51,626 nt of DNA from Chloroflexota bacterium (GCA_003670575.1 QWRD01000008.1:1-51626); one strand, 5' to 3'; positions 8,959 to 17,685 are shown, numbered from the stretch's first letter. Notes: generated by a model from the letters alone, not told the origin. Translations and numbers: made by a program.

Positions 8959-9034
8959 TGGTGGACCTGAGCGGGATCGAACCGCTGACCTTCTGACTGC
9001 CAGTCAGACGCTCTCCCAGCTGAGCTACAGGCCC
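8959..9034 (-). tRNA. tRNA-Ala, anticodon GGC
   Basis: The minus strand folds into a normal cloverleaf: acceptor stem GGGCCTG paired with CAGGTCC (one G-U pair), D arm TAGCTCAGCTGGGAGAGC, anticodon stem TCTGA/TCAGA enclosing loop CTGGCAG (anticodon GGC, reads GCC alanine codons), and T loop GTTCGATCC. The discriminator base is A and a CCA end is encoded (8959-8961). It sits alone between the CoA-transferase and the Yip1-like gene. Confidence 0.95.
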
Positions 9035-9169
9035 GCACCAACGCGGACAAGCGGACAACCCATGGTGGCGTCACCCGCACTCACATTGGAACCGCGCAAC
9101 CGCATGGTGTCAAACCGACGTGCCTCGAAGGTGCATCCGATGGCGCGCGGCCATCGAGGGACCGGAGCG

Positions 9170-9796
9170 CTATCGCACCGCCCCCGGCGCCAGACGGACC
9201 ACGGCCTCCCATACGGATTCCGCGACAAACGGGCCCGGTGCCAGCGGGTGTGAGCCCGTCGAAAGCAGCGTCAGCACCAGCGCCCACAGCGCGAACCCGG
9301 CCGCGTTCGCCATCATCACCACCGAGCCACGCTCGCCGGTGGCGCGCTCCACAGCCGTCTGCATCGCCAGCACCCACACGCCGATCGCGAACAGTCCGAT
9401 GCCAAACGCGAGGCCCGGCAGCACCATCAACACGCCCAGCCCCAGTGGCGCGGTAGCGTAACCAGCCTCGCGCAGCAGGAGCTCCACTCGGACGGTGCGG
9501 CCCGTCAGCCGCTCCAGGATCGCGTATACGATGATCAGCCAGCCGAGCCAGAGGCCGAACGAGGCGAAGGCGCCGAACAGCACGGTCTTCGCAAACACCG
9601 TCGCGATATCGCCCAGTCCGCTGGTCCACCACCAGAGCCAGCCACCGAGGCCGAACAGCAACATGGAGCCAGCCGCGACCAGCAACGCGGTCGCCGGACT
9701 GCCGGGGCGTACACCCGGCAGCAATCCGCGTTCCGGTGCGGCGAGGCGGGCCGCCAGGGCGTTCAATCGTGCGAGCAGCGCGTCCAGCAGGATCAA
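9170..9796 (-). CDS. Yip1-like integral membrane protein
   Basis: The 208-residue protein has a short N-terminal amphipathic segment and about five hydrophobic spans. A block of the type found in Yip1-domain proteins is visible (LLREAGYATAPLGLGVLMVLP, then a span ending in MQTAVERATG). I start it at TTG 9796-9794 after an AAAGG site; an ATG at 9889 would add an unlikely cysteine- and arginine-rich leader. The function of bacterial Yip1-like proteins is largely unknown. It is followed at a distance by the tRNA gene and preceded by rsmG on the same strand, but the 170-base gap argues against tight coupling. Confidence 0.6.
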   Translation of the reverse strand: MILLDALLARLNALAARLAAPERGLLPGVRPGSPATALLVAAGSMLLFGLGGWLWWWTSGLGDIATVFAKTVLFGAFASFGLWLGWLIIVYAILERLTGRTVRVELLLREAGYATAPLGLGVLMVLPGLAFGIGLFAIGVWVLAMQTAVERATGERGSVVMMANAAGFALWALVLTLLSTGSHPLAPGPFVAESVWEAVVRLAPGAVR

Positions 9797-9965
9797 GACA
9801 GGGCAGCCTTTCGGCGGGGAGCAGGCGAGGCGAGCCTGCTGGGTGTACCCGGTGGCGACCGTTCGTCGACCGGGGCCTACCTCGACCATGCGAGTCTACA
9901 CCGGGGCCGCCAGTACGTACCCGCGAGGCGATCCGCGACCTGCCTGGGCGCCTCAGCGGGGCGGC

Positions 9966-10712
9966 TCAGCGCAGCGGGCGCTGCGTCGGGAGCCCGGCGC
10001 GCCGAGGGTAGCGGTCGTCCAGCGGCCCGCTCCGCCGGACCAAGAGCACGACCTGCGGCGGCATCGAGGGGTCGAGCGGCAACGGGCGAGAAGCCAGCAC
10101 CGTCCCGCCGAGCGCCCGCAGTGCGGCCTCGGCCTCCGCGCGCTCCTCGTCGGCGCGGCTGCCCTTCGGCGCGGCCAGCACGCCATCCTCCTGCAGCAGC
10201 GGCAGCGCGTACTCCACGAGCACCGGCAGCGCCGCCAACGCCCGGGCGACCACCACGTCGAAGGTCGCCCGCAGCGCCGGATCGCGGCCCGCCTCCTCCG
10301 CTCGCGACTGCACCACGCGAACGCCATCCAGTGCCAATTCCTGCGCCACTGTCTCCAGGAAGCGACAGCGGCGACCGTTGGACTCGATCAGGGTGAGGCG
10401 TAGCGCTGGCTCGGCGATCAGCATCGGGAGCCCGGGGAACCCCGCGCCCGTCCCGAGGTCGGCGAGTGCCCGCGCCTCGCCGACCGGCAGCAGCCCTTCC
10501 GCACGCAGCACGGCCAGCAGCGCCAGCGATTCGCCGAAATGGCGACGCTGTACTTCCGCCGGGTCGGTGATGGCAGTGAGTCCGGCTCGGCCGTCCCACT
10601 CCTCAAGCAACGCGAGGTAGCGCGCGAAGCGCTCGTGCGCGCGCGCATCGATAACGACCGCGACGCGCGCGGCCTCCCCATCCAGCACAGAGAGATCATC
10701 GAGAGTTGACAC
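9966..10712 (-). CDS. rsmG: 16S rRNA (guanine-527-N7)-methyltransferase RsmG
   Basis: RsmG methylates N7 of G527 in 16S rRNA using S-adenosylmethionine. The 248-residue protein shows the family's core: FARYLALLEEW, then TAITDPAEVQRRHFGESLAL, the SAM-binding LADLGTGAGFPGLPMLI, RCRFLETVAQEL, and the VVARALAALPVLVEYALPLL motif with the catalytic-region arginine, followed by APKGSRADEE. It is divergent from the GreA gene with 75 bases between their start codons, so both promoters must lie in that short stretch. In many bacteria rsmG sits near the replication origin with parA/parB; not so here. Confidence 0.95.
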   Translation of the reverse strand: MSTLDDLSVLDGEAARVAVVIDARAHERFARYLALLEEWDGRAGLTAITDPAEVQRRHFGESLALLAVLRAEGLLPVGEARALADLGTGAGFPGLPMLIAEPALRLTLIESNGRRCRFLETVAQELALDGVRVVQSRAEEAGRDPALRATFDVVVARALAALPVLVEYALPLLQEDGVLAAPKGSRADEERAEAEAALRALGGTVLASRPLPLDPSMPPQVVLLVRRSGPLDDRYPRRAGLPTQRPLR

Positions 10713-10787
10713 GCATCACAGCCGATCTACAGACTGATCCCAGCATCCAGACACAACCCAGGTTTACACAAGTCGGAGGGCCGCCGC

Positions 10788-11585
10788 ATGGCGGAGAACA
10801 TCACCACGGCCGAGGCTGTGGCGCACTTCTTCAATAGCATCGAACCAGAAAAGGCGCGCGACGAGCGGCCCGAGGTAGAGCGCTTCGTCGCCGCGATCGG
10901 CGCGGACCGCGCGGTCGCGACGGTGACCGGCGCCGAGGTGAGTGCGTTCATCGCCGCCGAGCGCCTGCGCCTCGGCGAGCACGACGACCTCGCCCACCTG
11001 GAGCCGGTGCGCGGCTTTCTGGCGTACTGCGCACGTCTCTCGTTCACGGAGCACGACCTGGTGCCATTCATGCGCCTCCCGGGTCAGGCTCGCCGGAGCA
11101 TGACCGGAGCGGAGCAGATCGGTGGCGCGTACTTCGTCACCATCGAGGGCCTGGCGGCGCTGGAGCGCGAGGTGGAGGAACTGAAGGGTCAGCGCCCACT
11201 GATCGCGGAGCAGCTGCATGCCGCGATGGCGGACAAGGACTTTCGCGAGAATGCCCCGCTGGACGCCGCTCGAGATGCGCAGGCGCACCTGGAGGCCCGC
11301 ATCCGCACCATTGAGGATCAACTGCGCCACGCCGTCATCATCGATGCTGACCAAAAGGGCGGCCTCGCCAACGTCGGCTCCACGGTGCGAGTACTCAACC
11401 TCAAGTCGGATCGCGAGCAGACGTTCCACCTGGTCAGCCCCAACGAGGTCGACCCCTCCACTGGCAAGATCTCGATCGAGTCGCCCGTCGGTCGCGCCGT
11501 GATTCACCACGGCACAGGCGACGAGGTGACCGTTCTTGCGCCCGCCGGCGAGATTGAGCTTCGTCTGCTGGAGGTCATCGGGTAG
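10788..11585 (+). CDS. greA: GreA/GreB-family transcription elongation factor with an extra N-terminal domain
   Basis: Residues 108-265 match GreA: a coiled-coil (LEREVEELKGQRPLIAEQL, with the acidic tip region DKDFRENAPLDAARDAQ) and a C-terminal FKBP-like domain (VGSTVRVLNLKSDREQTFHL, ISIESPVGRAVI, GDEVTVLAPAGE). Gre factors stimulate transcript cleavage by backtracked RNA polymerase. The first 100 residues are not part of classical GreA (about 158 residues). They look like an all-helical SAM-like/core-binding module of the kind at the N-terminus of tyrosine recombinases (EVERFVAAIGADRAVATVTG). The ATG has a GGAGGG site 7 bases upstream. Confidence 0.88.
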   Translation: MAENITTAEAVAHFFNSIEPEKARDERPEVERFVAAIGADRAVATVTGAEVSAFIAAERLRLGEHDDLAHLEPVRGFLAYCARLSFTEHDLVPFMRLPGQARRSMTGAEQIGGAYFVTIEGLAALEREVEELKGQRPLIAEQLHAAMADKDFRENAPLDAARDAQAHLEARIRTIEDQLRHAVIIDADQKGGLANVGSTVRVLNLKSDREQTFHLVSPNEVDPSTGKISIESPVGRAVIHHGTGDEVTVLAPAGEIELRLLEVIG

Positions 11586-11691
11586 ACACCTCGTTAGCAT
11601 TTCGACAGCGAGCGCCGCGTATGCTGGGTGCGGCGCGACGAGGGTGTGCTGCTTCGGTGCACCTCGCGAGCCAGGGCACTGGAGCGTGAGC

Positions 11692-12348
11692 ATGCACCAG
11701 AATCCACCCTCCCCCGCGACACCCGGCGGGGCATCTCGCTTCGGGCTCCCGGGTCTGTCCCGAGGCCGCTTCCTTGCGCTGCTGGGCGCGGGCGCGCTGA
11801 CCGGTGCGGGCGCGGTGCGCGTCTTCGGGGGCGGCAGCTCGTGGCGGTACAACACCGTGGAGAACCCGGTCCCAGCGTTCGTACCCGCGTCCTACCGCCT
11901 GGTCATCGATGGGCTGGTGGAACGTCCGTTCACGCTGACCTACGACGAACTGCGAGCAATCCCGGCCGTGCGCCAGGTGAGCGACTTCCACTGCGTGGAA
12001 GGCTGGGGCGTCGACGATGTCCAATGGGACGGCGTGCGCCTGCAAACCATCATCGAACGTGCACGCCCCTCCCGGGACGCGAAGTTTGTGACCTTCCATT
12101 CCATGCAGGGCGTGTACCGTGACTCGCTTTCGCTACACCAATCCGGCCTGCCCGATGTGCTGATCGCGTACGACATGGATGGCCAGCCGCTGGAGCAGGA
12201 TCACGGCGCACCTCTGCGCCTGGTGATGCCTCGGATGTTCGGGTACAAGGGCGCCAAGTGGCTCACCCGCATCGAGTTTTCCGATGTGCAGGAGCGTGGC
12301 TTTTGGGAGGAGCGCGGCTGGGGCGTAGACGCCTGGATCACGGCGTGA
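11692..12348 (+). CDS. Sulfite-oxidase-fold molybdopterin oxidoreductase (MsrP/YedY-like catalytic subunit)
   Basis: The 218-residue protein is a minimal Mo-cofactor domain of the sulfite oxidase fold. It has YRLVIDGLVERPFTLTYDEL, the FHCVEGW motif whose Cys101 is the expected molybdenum ligand, VQWDGVRLQTII, and GAPLRLVMPRMFGYKGAKWL. An N-terminal hydrophobic segment (residues 27-46) suggests export; the preceding SRGRFLALL resembles a Tat motif but has Arg-Gly where Arg-Arg is normal. MsrP-type enzymes reduce methionine sulfoxide in periplasmic proteins. The adjacent heme b membrane protein is the likely electron partner. Start: ATG with GGAG 7 bases upstream. Confidence 0.85.
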   Translation: MHQNPPSPATPGGASRFGLPGLSRGRFLALLGAGALTGAGAVRVFGGGSSWRYNTVENPVPAFVPASYRLVIDGLVERPFTLTYDELRAIPAVRQVSDFHCVEGWGVDDVQWDGVRLQTIIERARPSRDAKFVTFHSMQGVYRDSLSLHQSGLPDVLIAYDMDGQPLEQDHGAPLRLVMPRMFGYKGAKWLTRIEFSDVQERGFWEERGWGVDAWITA

Positions 12349-12358
12349 CGCGGTCAGC

Positions 12359-13051
12359 GTGACCGTGCCGACTGCGATGACAGACGACCGAGCGCGCCCA
12401 CCGCACCGAGGCCTGGTTCGCCGCTTCAAGGTGCCCACGCGACTGGTGCACTGGTCGCTGTCGGTCTTCTTCATCTTGCTGCTGCTGACCGGGCTGACGA
12501 ACTTCGTGCCGGAGTTGAAGACGATCCACATCGGCGGCGCGCGGCTGTTCGCGTGGGCGCATGTGGCACTCGGATTCGCGATGGTCGCCGTCGCGGCGGT
12601 CGCGCTGCTGGCGCTGAACCGCTCGCGATCGCTCCGCGATGACATGGATGCGCTGACGCGGAACGGGCCAGATGACACCCGCTGGCTCCGCCACCAACTC
12701 GCGCGGTTGATTCGCCGAGGTGGATCGGAGCCACCGGTCGCCAAGTTCAATGCGGGCCAGAAGTTGAACGCGCTCCTGTCCGCGGCGGCCACGGCGGGCC
12801 TGCTGGGGACCGGCGTGATCTTGGGGATCAACTACATCACGAAGCGTGTGTTCTCGACGGTGTTCGTCGCGGACGTGTTTCCGCTGCACACCTGGTTGGC
12901 GCTCGCGTTCATTCCGGTGCTGTTGGGTCACCTGTACCTGGCGCTGATCAACCCGTCCACGCGCGAGGCGTTGCGCGGCATGACTTCCGGCAGCGTCCGG
13001 CGCGACTGGGCACGCCGTCACCATCCCGGCTGGACGCCCGGGGAGGATTGA
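12359..13051 (+). CDS. Cytochrome b561-like membrane subunit, partner of the molybdopterin enzyme
   Basis: The roughly 230-residue protein has four hydrophobic spans with histidines placed as heme b ligands: RLVHWSLSVFFILLL in the first, FAWAHVALGFAMVAV in the second, and FPLHTWLALAF plus LLGHLYLAL in the later ones. This matches the formate dehydrogenase gamma/cytochrome b561 family. Starting 11 bases after the molybdopterin gene, it is almost certainly co-transcribed and would pass quinol electrons to that enzyme. The start could be GTG 12359, GTG 12365 or ATG 12377 (MTDDRARP); none has a clear ribosome-binding site. Confidence 0.8.
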   Translation: MTVPTAMTDDRARPPHRGLVRRFKVPTRLVHWSLSVFFILLLLTGLTNFVPELKTIHIGGARLFAWAHVALGFAMVAVAAVALLALNRSRSLRDDMDALTRNGPDDTRWLRHQLARLIRRGGSEPPVAKFNAGQKLNALLSAAATAGLLGTGVILGINYITKRVFSTVFVADVFPLHTWLALAFIPVLLGHLYLALINPSTREALRGMTSGSVRRDWARRHHPGWTPGED

Positions 13052-13118
13052 CCGGCCACAATGATCTCGCGTTGATCCCACTGCCCGCTGGTGCGACCCT
13101 CGCCTCGAAAGGTTGCGT

Positions 13119-14060
13119 GTGACCACCTCCCACTTGCCCTCCCCCGACCTCGCGATTCGCGTCGCTGGACTGCGCATGGCGTACGGCCCGCACGAGGCTG
13201 TGCGAGGCATCGACCTCGCCGTGCGGCGGGGCGAGGTGTTCGCGCTGCTCGGCCCGAACGGCGCTGGCAAAACCACCACTGTCGAGATACTGGAGGGGCA
13301 CCGCAGCCGCACCGGCGGCACCGTGGAAGTGCTTGGCCACGACCCCGCACGGCACGAGCGCGCCTACAAGGAGCGCATCGGCATCGTGCTGCAATCCACG
13401 GGTATCGACCGCTACCTGACCGTCGGGGAGGCCGTCGATATGTTCCGTGGCTACTACCCGCACCCCCGCCCGCGCGAGGAAGTGCTCGCGCTGGTCGGAC
13501 TGGAGGCGCAACGAGACGAACGTGTCCGCCGCCTCTCGGGCGGCCAGCAGCGCCGCCTGAATGTCGCGATCGGGCTCGCAGGCGACCCGGATCTGATGTT
13601 CCTTGACGAGCCGACAACCGGGTTCGACCCGGCCGCGCGACGGCAGGCATGGGAGATGATCCGTAATCTCCGCAGCACCGGAACGACGGTCTTCCTCACC
13701 ACGCATTACCTCGACGAGGCGGAACAACTCGCGGATCGAGTGGCGATCATCGCCGGGGGCCGCATCATCGCGGAAGGCTCGCCACAATCGCTCGCCTCGG
13801 GGCAGACGCGTACGGTCATCCAATTCCGCATGCCCGCCGCACTGTGCGTGCTGCCGGTGCCACCCGAAGTGGCCGAAGTAGCCGATGACGGCCGGGTGCG
13901 CATCGAGACTGCAGAGCCCACCCGGACGCTGCTCGCGCTGACGCGCTGGGCGGGTGACGCCGGCGTCGAGCTTCCGAACCTCACTGTCTCCCGGGCCACA
14001 CTCGAAGACATCTACCTCCAGCTCGTCGACGCGTCCGAGGCTGTCGGGGCCGCCGAGTGA
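13119..14060 (+). CDS. ABC transporter ATP-binding protein (DrrA-like exporter type)
   Basis: The 313-residue protein carries Walker A (GPNGAGKTT), the Q loop (VLQSTGIDRYLTV), the ABC signature LSGGQQRR, Walker B (LMFLDEPTTGFD) and the H-loop His (TTHYLDEAEQ). A C-terminal extension of about 80 residues is typical for ATPases that pair with ABC-2 permeases for drug or lipid export. The start GTG 13119 follows AAAGG by 6 bases; a TTG 6 bases earlier is less likely. The gene overlaps the permease gene by 4 bases. Confidence 0.92.
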   Translation: MTTSHLPSPDLAIRVAGLRMAYGPHEAVRGIDLAVRRGEVFALLGPNGAGKTTTVEILEGHRSRTGGTVEVLGHDPARHERAYKERIGIVLQSTGIDRYLTVGEAVDMFRGYYPHPRPREEVLALVGLEAQRDERVRRLSGGQQRRLNVAIGLAGDPDLMFLDEPTTGFDPAARRQAWEMIRNLRSTGTTVFLTTHYLDEAEQLADRVAIIAGGRIIAEGSPQSLASGQTRTVIQFRMPAALCVLPVPPEVAEVADDGRVRIETAEPTRTLLALTRWAGDAGVELPNLTVSRATLEDIYLQLVDASEAVGAAE

Positions 14061-14830
14061 GCGGGCTCACGATGGTGCTGCGCCAGATTCGCTATGAGTG
14101 GGTGGCGTTCTGGCGTAACCCGGCCGCGGCGTTCTTCACGTTCGTCTTCCCGCTGCTGTTCCTCGTGATTTTCAACATGGTGTTCGGCAACGCGGAAATC
14201 AGCGTGCCTGGCGGCACCGCGCGAGCCTCGACGTTCTACGTCCCCGCGATCGCCGCGATGTCCATCGTGAACGCCTGCTTCACCAGTCTGGCGATGAGCG
14301 TCACGATCTCGCGCGATGCGGGCGTCCTGAAGCGCGTGCGCGGCACTCCGCTCCCACCGTGGGCGTACCTCACGGCACGCATCGGCTTGGTCACGCTGGT
14401 GGCGCTGCTGCTGATCACGATCGTCGTCTCGCTTGGCGCACTGGCGTACGGCGTGAGCGTGCCCACCCACACGATGCCGGCGTTCATCCTGACAGTCCTC
14501 GTGAGCGCCGCGACGTGCTCGGCGCTCGGCCTCGCGGTCACTGCGCTGGTACCTAACACCGATGCCGCACCACCCGTGGTGAACGGCATTGCGTTGCCGC
14601 TGCTGTTCATCTCCGACATCTTCGTGCGCGCGGAGCGGGTCCCGCCGTGGGTGAATCGATTGGCAGACGTGTTCCCGCTGAGCCACATCTCGGAGGCGCT
14701 ACAGACGGCGTTCAATCCGTTCGAGGTGGGCAGCGGGTTCGAGTGGACACACCTCGCGGTGATCGCGGCGTGGGGCGTGGTCGGAATGCTGCTGGCGTTG
14801 CGCTTCTTCACCTGGGAGCCGCGGCAGTAA
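14057..14830 (+). CDS. ABC-2 type transporter permease
   Basis: The 257-residue protein has about six membrane spans in the ABC-2 permease pattern: an N-terminal span (FFTFVFPLLFLVIFNMVFG), an extracellular loop, AAMSIVNACFTSLAMSV, KRVRGTPLPPWAYLTARI, and the C-terminal block PPVVNGIALPLLFISDIF, PPWVNRLADVFPLSH. With the upstream ATPase it forms a two-gene exporter; the cargo is unknown. It starts at GTG 14057 overlapping the ATPase stop. It converges with ctaB about 40 bases away. Confidence 0.88.
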   Translation: MSGLTMVLRQIRYEWVAFWRNPAAAFFTFVFPLLFLVIFNMVFGNAEISVPGGTARASTFYVPAIAAMSIVNACFTSLAMSVTISRDAGVLKRVRGTPLPPWAYLTARIGLVTLVALLLITIVVSLGALAYGVSVPTHTMPAFILTVLVSAATCSALGLAVTALVPNTDAAPPVVNGIALPLLFISDIFVRAERVPPWVNRLADVFPLSHISEALQTAFNPFEVGSGFEWTHLAVIAAWGVVGMLLALRFFTWEPRQ

Positions 14831-14871
14831 CGACCCGTTCCCCGCTCACGCCGAGGGCATTCGCTCGACCG

Positions 14872-15792
14872 CTAGAGGAAGCGAAGCGCGTCGATCAGCA
14901 CGGCAGCGAACAGCAACGCCAGGTAGATCGTCGAGTACTTGAAGAGCGGCATCGCCGGCTCGATCCCCGGCGCTCGATACAGCCAGACCGCCATGCCAAC
15001 AAAGGCCGCGCCGCCCGCAACCGCCGAGGCGAGGTAGATCGGCCCGAGCGGCGCGATCCCCGCGAACACGATGGTGAGCGCGACCAGCATGACCGACCAC
15101 AGCAGGATCTGGAGCTTGGTCTCGTCGTCGCCGCGCACCACGGGAAGCATCGGCACGCCGGCGGCCTCGTAGTCGTCTTTCAGCACCAGCGCAAGCGCCC
15201 AGAAGTGCGGCGGGGTCCACCAGAAGACGATCAGGAACAGGAAGATCGGCTCCAGGCTGTACAGATCGCCGGTCACCGCGGCCCACCCGATGAGCGTAGG
15301 CGCCGCACCGGCAGCGCCACCGATGACGATGTTGTGCCAGGTGCTGCGCTTCAGGTAGTACGTGTACACCAGCACGTAGAACGCGATCGCGGCCACCGAG
15401 AGCAGCGCTGCCAGCACGTTCACCAGCAGCACCAGCCACACCGTGGACACCACCGCAAGCATGATGCCGAAGATCGCAGCGCGTCCCGGCGACACCAGCC
15501 CGCGTACCAGCGGGCGTTGACGCGTGCGCACCATCTGCTGGTCGATGTCCCGGTCGGCGTACTGGTTCATCGCGTTCGCGCTGCCGGCGGACATCATGCC
15601 GCCGATGAGCGTTGCGATGACGAGCCAGTTGGACGGCCAGCCACGCTCCGCCAGTGCCATCGCGGGGACCGTGGTGATCAACAACAGCCAGATGATATTC
15701 GGCTTGGTGAGCGCGAAATACGCACGGGCGGTCTGCATGCCGGTCTGGGTGCTCGCCACGCTAGACGGCAGCTCGGTCGCGAGCGGCACCAT
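14872..15792 (-). CDS. ctaB: Protoheme IX farnesyltransferase (heme O synthase)
   Basis: CtaB adds a farnesyl group to heme b to make heme O, the precursor of heme A for the cytochrome oxidase encoded nearby. The 306-residue UbiA-family protein shows FALTKPNIIWLLLITTVPAM, the prenyl-diphosphate/Mg site NAMNQYADRDIDQQMVRT, QRPLVRGLVSP, and the second loop FWWTPPHFWALAL with DDYEAAGVPMLPVV, and about eight or nine membrane spans. Its first 31 bases overlap the end of ctaA; an internal Met (MQTARAYF) gives a start without overlap. It is the last gene of the ccm-cta operon. Confidence 0.95.
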   Translation of the reverse strand: MVPLATELPSSVASTQTGMQTARAYFALTKPNIIWLLLITTVPAMALAERGWPSNWLVIATLIGGMMSAGSANAMNQYADRDIDQQMVRTRQRPLVRGLVSPGRAAIFGIMLAVVSTVWLVLLVNVLAALLSVAAIAFYVLVYTYYLKRSTWHNIVIGGAAGAAPTLIGWAAVTGDLYSLEPIFLFLIVFWWTPPHFWALALVLKDDYEAAGVPMLPVVRGDDETKLQILLWSVMLVALTIVFAGIAPLGPIYLASAVAGGAAFVGMAVWLYRAPGIEPAMPLFKYSTIYLALLFAAVLIDALRFL

Positions 15793-16726
15793 CGCGCCCC
15801 GCGGGCGCCGGAGACGACTGCCCGACGGGTGCCGCGCGGTAGCGAGCAGCCACGGCCATGACGATGAGCAACGCCCAGATCGTCGACCCCACCACGAGAT
15901 GCAACACGCGCGCGGTTGCCGAGAACATGGTCCAGATATTCAATGCGCCGCTCAGCACCTGCACCCCGTACAGCCACAGCAGCGCCTGCGCGGCGCGTCG
16001 CAGCTGCGGCCCCGCATCACGCGACCAGAGCACCGCGAGCGCGCCGGCCCCGGCGGCCGCAGCCCCGCCGAGCACGGCGAAGCGGTGCAGCCAGTGGATG
16101 TGCTCGATCGCACCACCATCGATGAACGGAATGGGGGCCTGCGCACACCCGGGCCACGTCACACACGCCGTGGTGGCTCCGCTGCCGACGACATACGCAC
16201 CACTCAGGAGCACCACGTACATCGCTGCGGTACATCCGAACAGGATGCGCAGCATCGACGCCCGTTCCGGCGTCGCGATCGGCTCGCGGCCCGCGCCGAG
16301 GCGCGCGAGCACCGCCAACTTCGTGAGCACCGCAAGCAGGATCAGCGCGTTCGCGAGGTGCACCAGCACCACCATCGGCGGCAACTCGCGCTCCACAGTC
16401 ACTTTCCCCAGCCACGCCTGGAAGCCGAGCAGCGCCAGCGACAGCACCGCCAGCCAGACCAGCGCACGATCGTACCGGTGCCGAAGCAGCGCGACAGCCG
16501 CCGTGGCGACGACCAGCGCGCCGACGATCGACGCCGCAGTGCGATGCGAGTACTCGATGATCGCGGTGCGCTCGAACGGCGGATGCCACTGGCCGTGGCA
16601 GAGCGGCCAGTCCGGGCAGCCGAGACCGGATCCGGTGGTACGCACAATCGAGCCGATCGCAATCAGGATCAGCGTCGCAACCACCGTGGTGGCCGCCAGC
16701 CGTTGGAACTTGGTCATGTGTGTCAT
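15761..16726 (-). CDS. ctaA: Heme A synthase (COX15/CtaA)
   Basis: CtaA oxidises heme O to heme A. The 321-residue membrane protein has eight predicted spans and the repeated histidine pairs of the family: IIEYSHRTAAS and VVLVHLANAL in the first half, IEHIHWLHRFAVL and RVLHLVVGSTI in the second. The N-terminal extracellular loop carries a cysteine pair (GCPDWPLCHGQ) and the second half another (TACVTWPGCAQ), as in Gram-positive-type enzymes. Translation starts 10 bases after the ccmD stop and the gene overlaps ctaB, so heme A synthesis is physically coupled to cytochrome c maturation. Confidence 0.95.
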   Translation of the reverse strand: MTHMTKFQRLAATTVVATLILIAIGSIVRTTGSGLGCPDWPLCHGQWHPPFERTAIIEYSHRTAASIVGALVVATAAVALLRHRYDRALVWLAVLSLALLGFQAWLGKVTVERELPPMVVLVHLANALILLAVLTKLAVLARLGAGREPIATPERASMLRILFGCTAAMYVVLLSGAYVVGSGATTACVTWPGCAQAPIPFIDGGAIEHIHWLHRFAVLGGAAAAGAGALAVLWSRDAGPQLRRAAQALLWLYGVQVLSGALNIWTMFSATARVLHLVVGSTIWALLIVMAVAARYRAAPVGQSSPAPAGRDGAARDRAAV

Positions 16727-16735
16727 ATCGCCATG

Positions 16736-16936
16736 CTACCTTCTGGCCGCCGTGTGCTCATCGACGCGTGCGTCGGCACGCCCTGCCGCCCGATCCCCGG
16801 ACTCGGCGAGCCGCTCCTCCAGCCGTCGCACCTCGCGGGAGACGGAGTGCAGCCGAGCCTGCAACCAGAGCAGGTAGCCGAACAACGCGGCCCAGAACAC
16901 CGCGAACCCGGCGAACAGGTACTCGATGTGATCCAC
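16736..16936 (-). CDS. ccmD: Small CcmD-like heme exporter protein
   Basis: The 66-residue product begins MDHIEYLFAGFAVFWAALFG, one membrane span, followed by a charged, probably coiled-coil tail (REVRRLEERLAE). This is the CcmD pattern: a tiny protein next to CcmC that helps release heme-loaded CcmE from CcmABC. The GTG start shares its G with the last base of the ccmC TAG stop, so the two are tightly coupled. The length and position directly after ccmC support the call more than sequence identity does. Confidence 0.8.
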   Translation of the reverse strand: MDHIEYLFAGFAVFWAALFGYLLWLQARLHSVSREVRRLEERLAESGDRAAGRADARVDEHTAARR

Positions 16937-17646
16937 TACTCCCCCTCCCGCCGGTCGGCGGCGGCGCGCAGGCCGCTGACGCGTGTCGCCAGGCCCTCGG
17001 CCTCTGCGCGCAACGCGATCAGCCAGACGGCAAGCAGCGAGATCGCCACCAGCCCGACGAAGAACACCAGCAGCATGGGCGTGGGTAGCGCCCCTCGCGC
17101 CACAATCGGCTGCGGGTGCAGGGTACGCCACCAGTCCACCGACATATGGATGATCGGAAAGTCCAGCGCACCGATGATCGCCAGCACGGCCGCATAGCGT
17201 GCCGCCTGTTCATCCGTCTCGTCCGCCAGACTCCTCGCCAGCAGATAGCCGGAGTAGATGAGGAACAGGATCAGCGTGCCGGTCAGTCGAGCGTCCCACG
17301 CCCAGTAGACGCCCCAGATCGGCCGCCCCCAGATCGCGCCGGTCGCCAACACAATCGCAGTGAACAGCGCGCCCACCGTCGCGGCGGCGCGCGCCAGCGC
17401 ATCGAATCGGAGGTCTCGCGTCCACAACACCGCGAGCGATGCGAAGAACACCACCCCGCCCGCGAGGTACATCGCGATGGCCGAGGGCGCATGAATGTAG
17501 AACAGGCGCTGCACCTCGCCCTCAACGACCTCACGTGGCGCAACGACCACCGCGCCGATGAGCATCGCGAGCATCGAGATGCCCACGAGCGGCGGCAGCA
17601 CCGTCCAGCGCGCGCCGTACACAGCGAGCAGCGTGTTACGCAGCAT
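16936..17646 (-). CDS. ccmC: Cytochrome c biogenesis protein CcmC (heme handling)
   Basis: CcmC presents heme to CcmE at the outer face of the membrane. The 236-residue protein has six membrane spans, the tryptophan-rich WWD domain (IWGVYWAWDARLT), and two histidines in external loops expected to bind heme (FYIHAPSA and FPIIHMSVDWW). Gene order (ccmA-ccmB-ccmC-ccmD) matches System I operons. A 39-base gap separates it from ccmB. Confidence 0.95.
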   Translation of the reverse strand: MLRNTLLAVYGARWTVLPPLVGISMLAMLIGAVVVAPREVVEGEVQRLFYIHAPSAIAMYLAGGVVFFASLAVLWTRDLRFDALARAAATVGALFTAIVLATGAIWGRPIWGVYWAWDARLTGTLILFLIYSGYLLARSLADETDEQAARYAAVLAIIGALDFPIIHMSVDWWRTLHPQPIVARGALPTPMLLVFFVGLVAISLLAVWLIALRAEAEGLATRVSGLRAAADRREGE

Positions 17647-17685
17647 GTGAGCCCGCTTTCGCCGTGTGCATCACGCCTGTGTCTC

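Noticed and set aside
14647-17197. Long plus-strand frames rich in Arg, His and Gln across ctaB and ctaA
   Set aside because: They are antisense shadows of real membrane-protein genes in high-GC DNA and show no family motifs.
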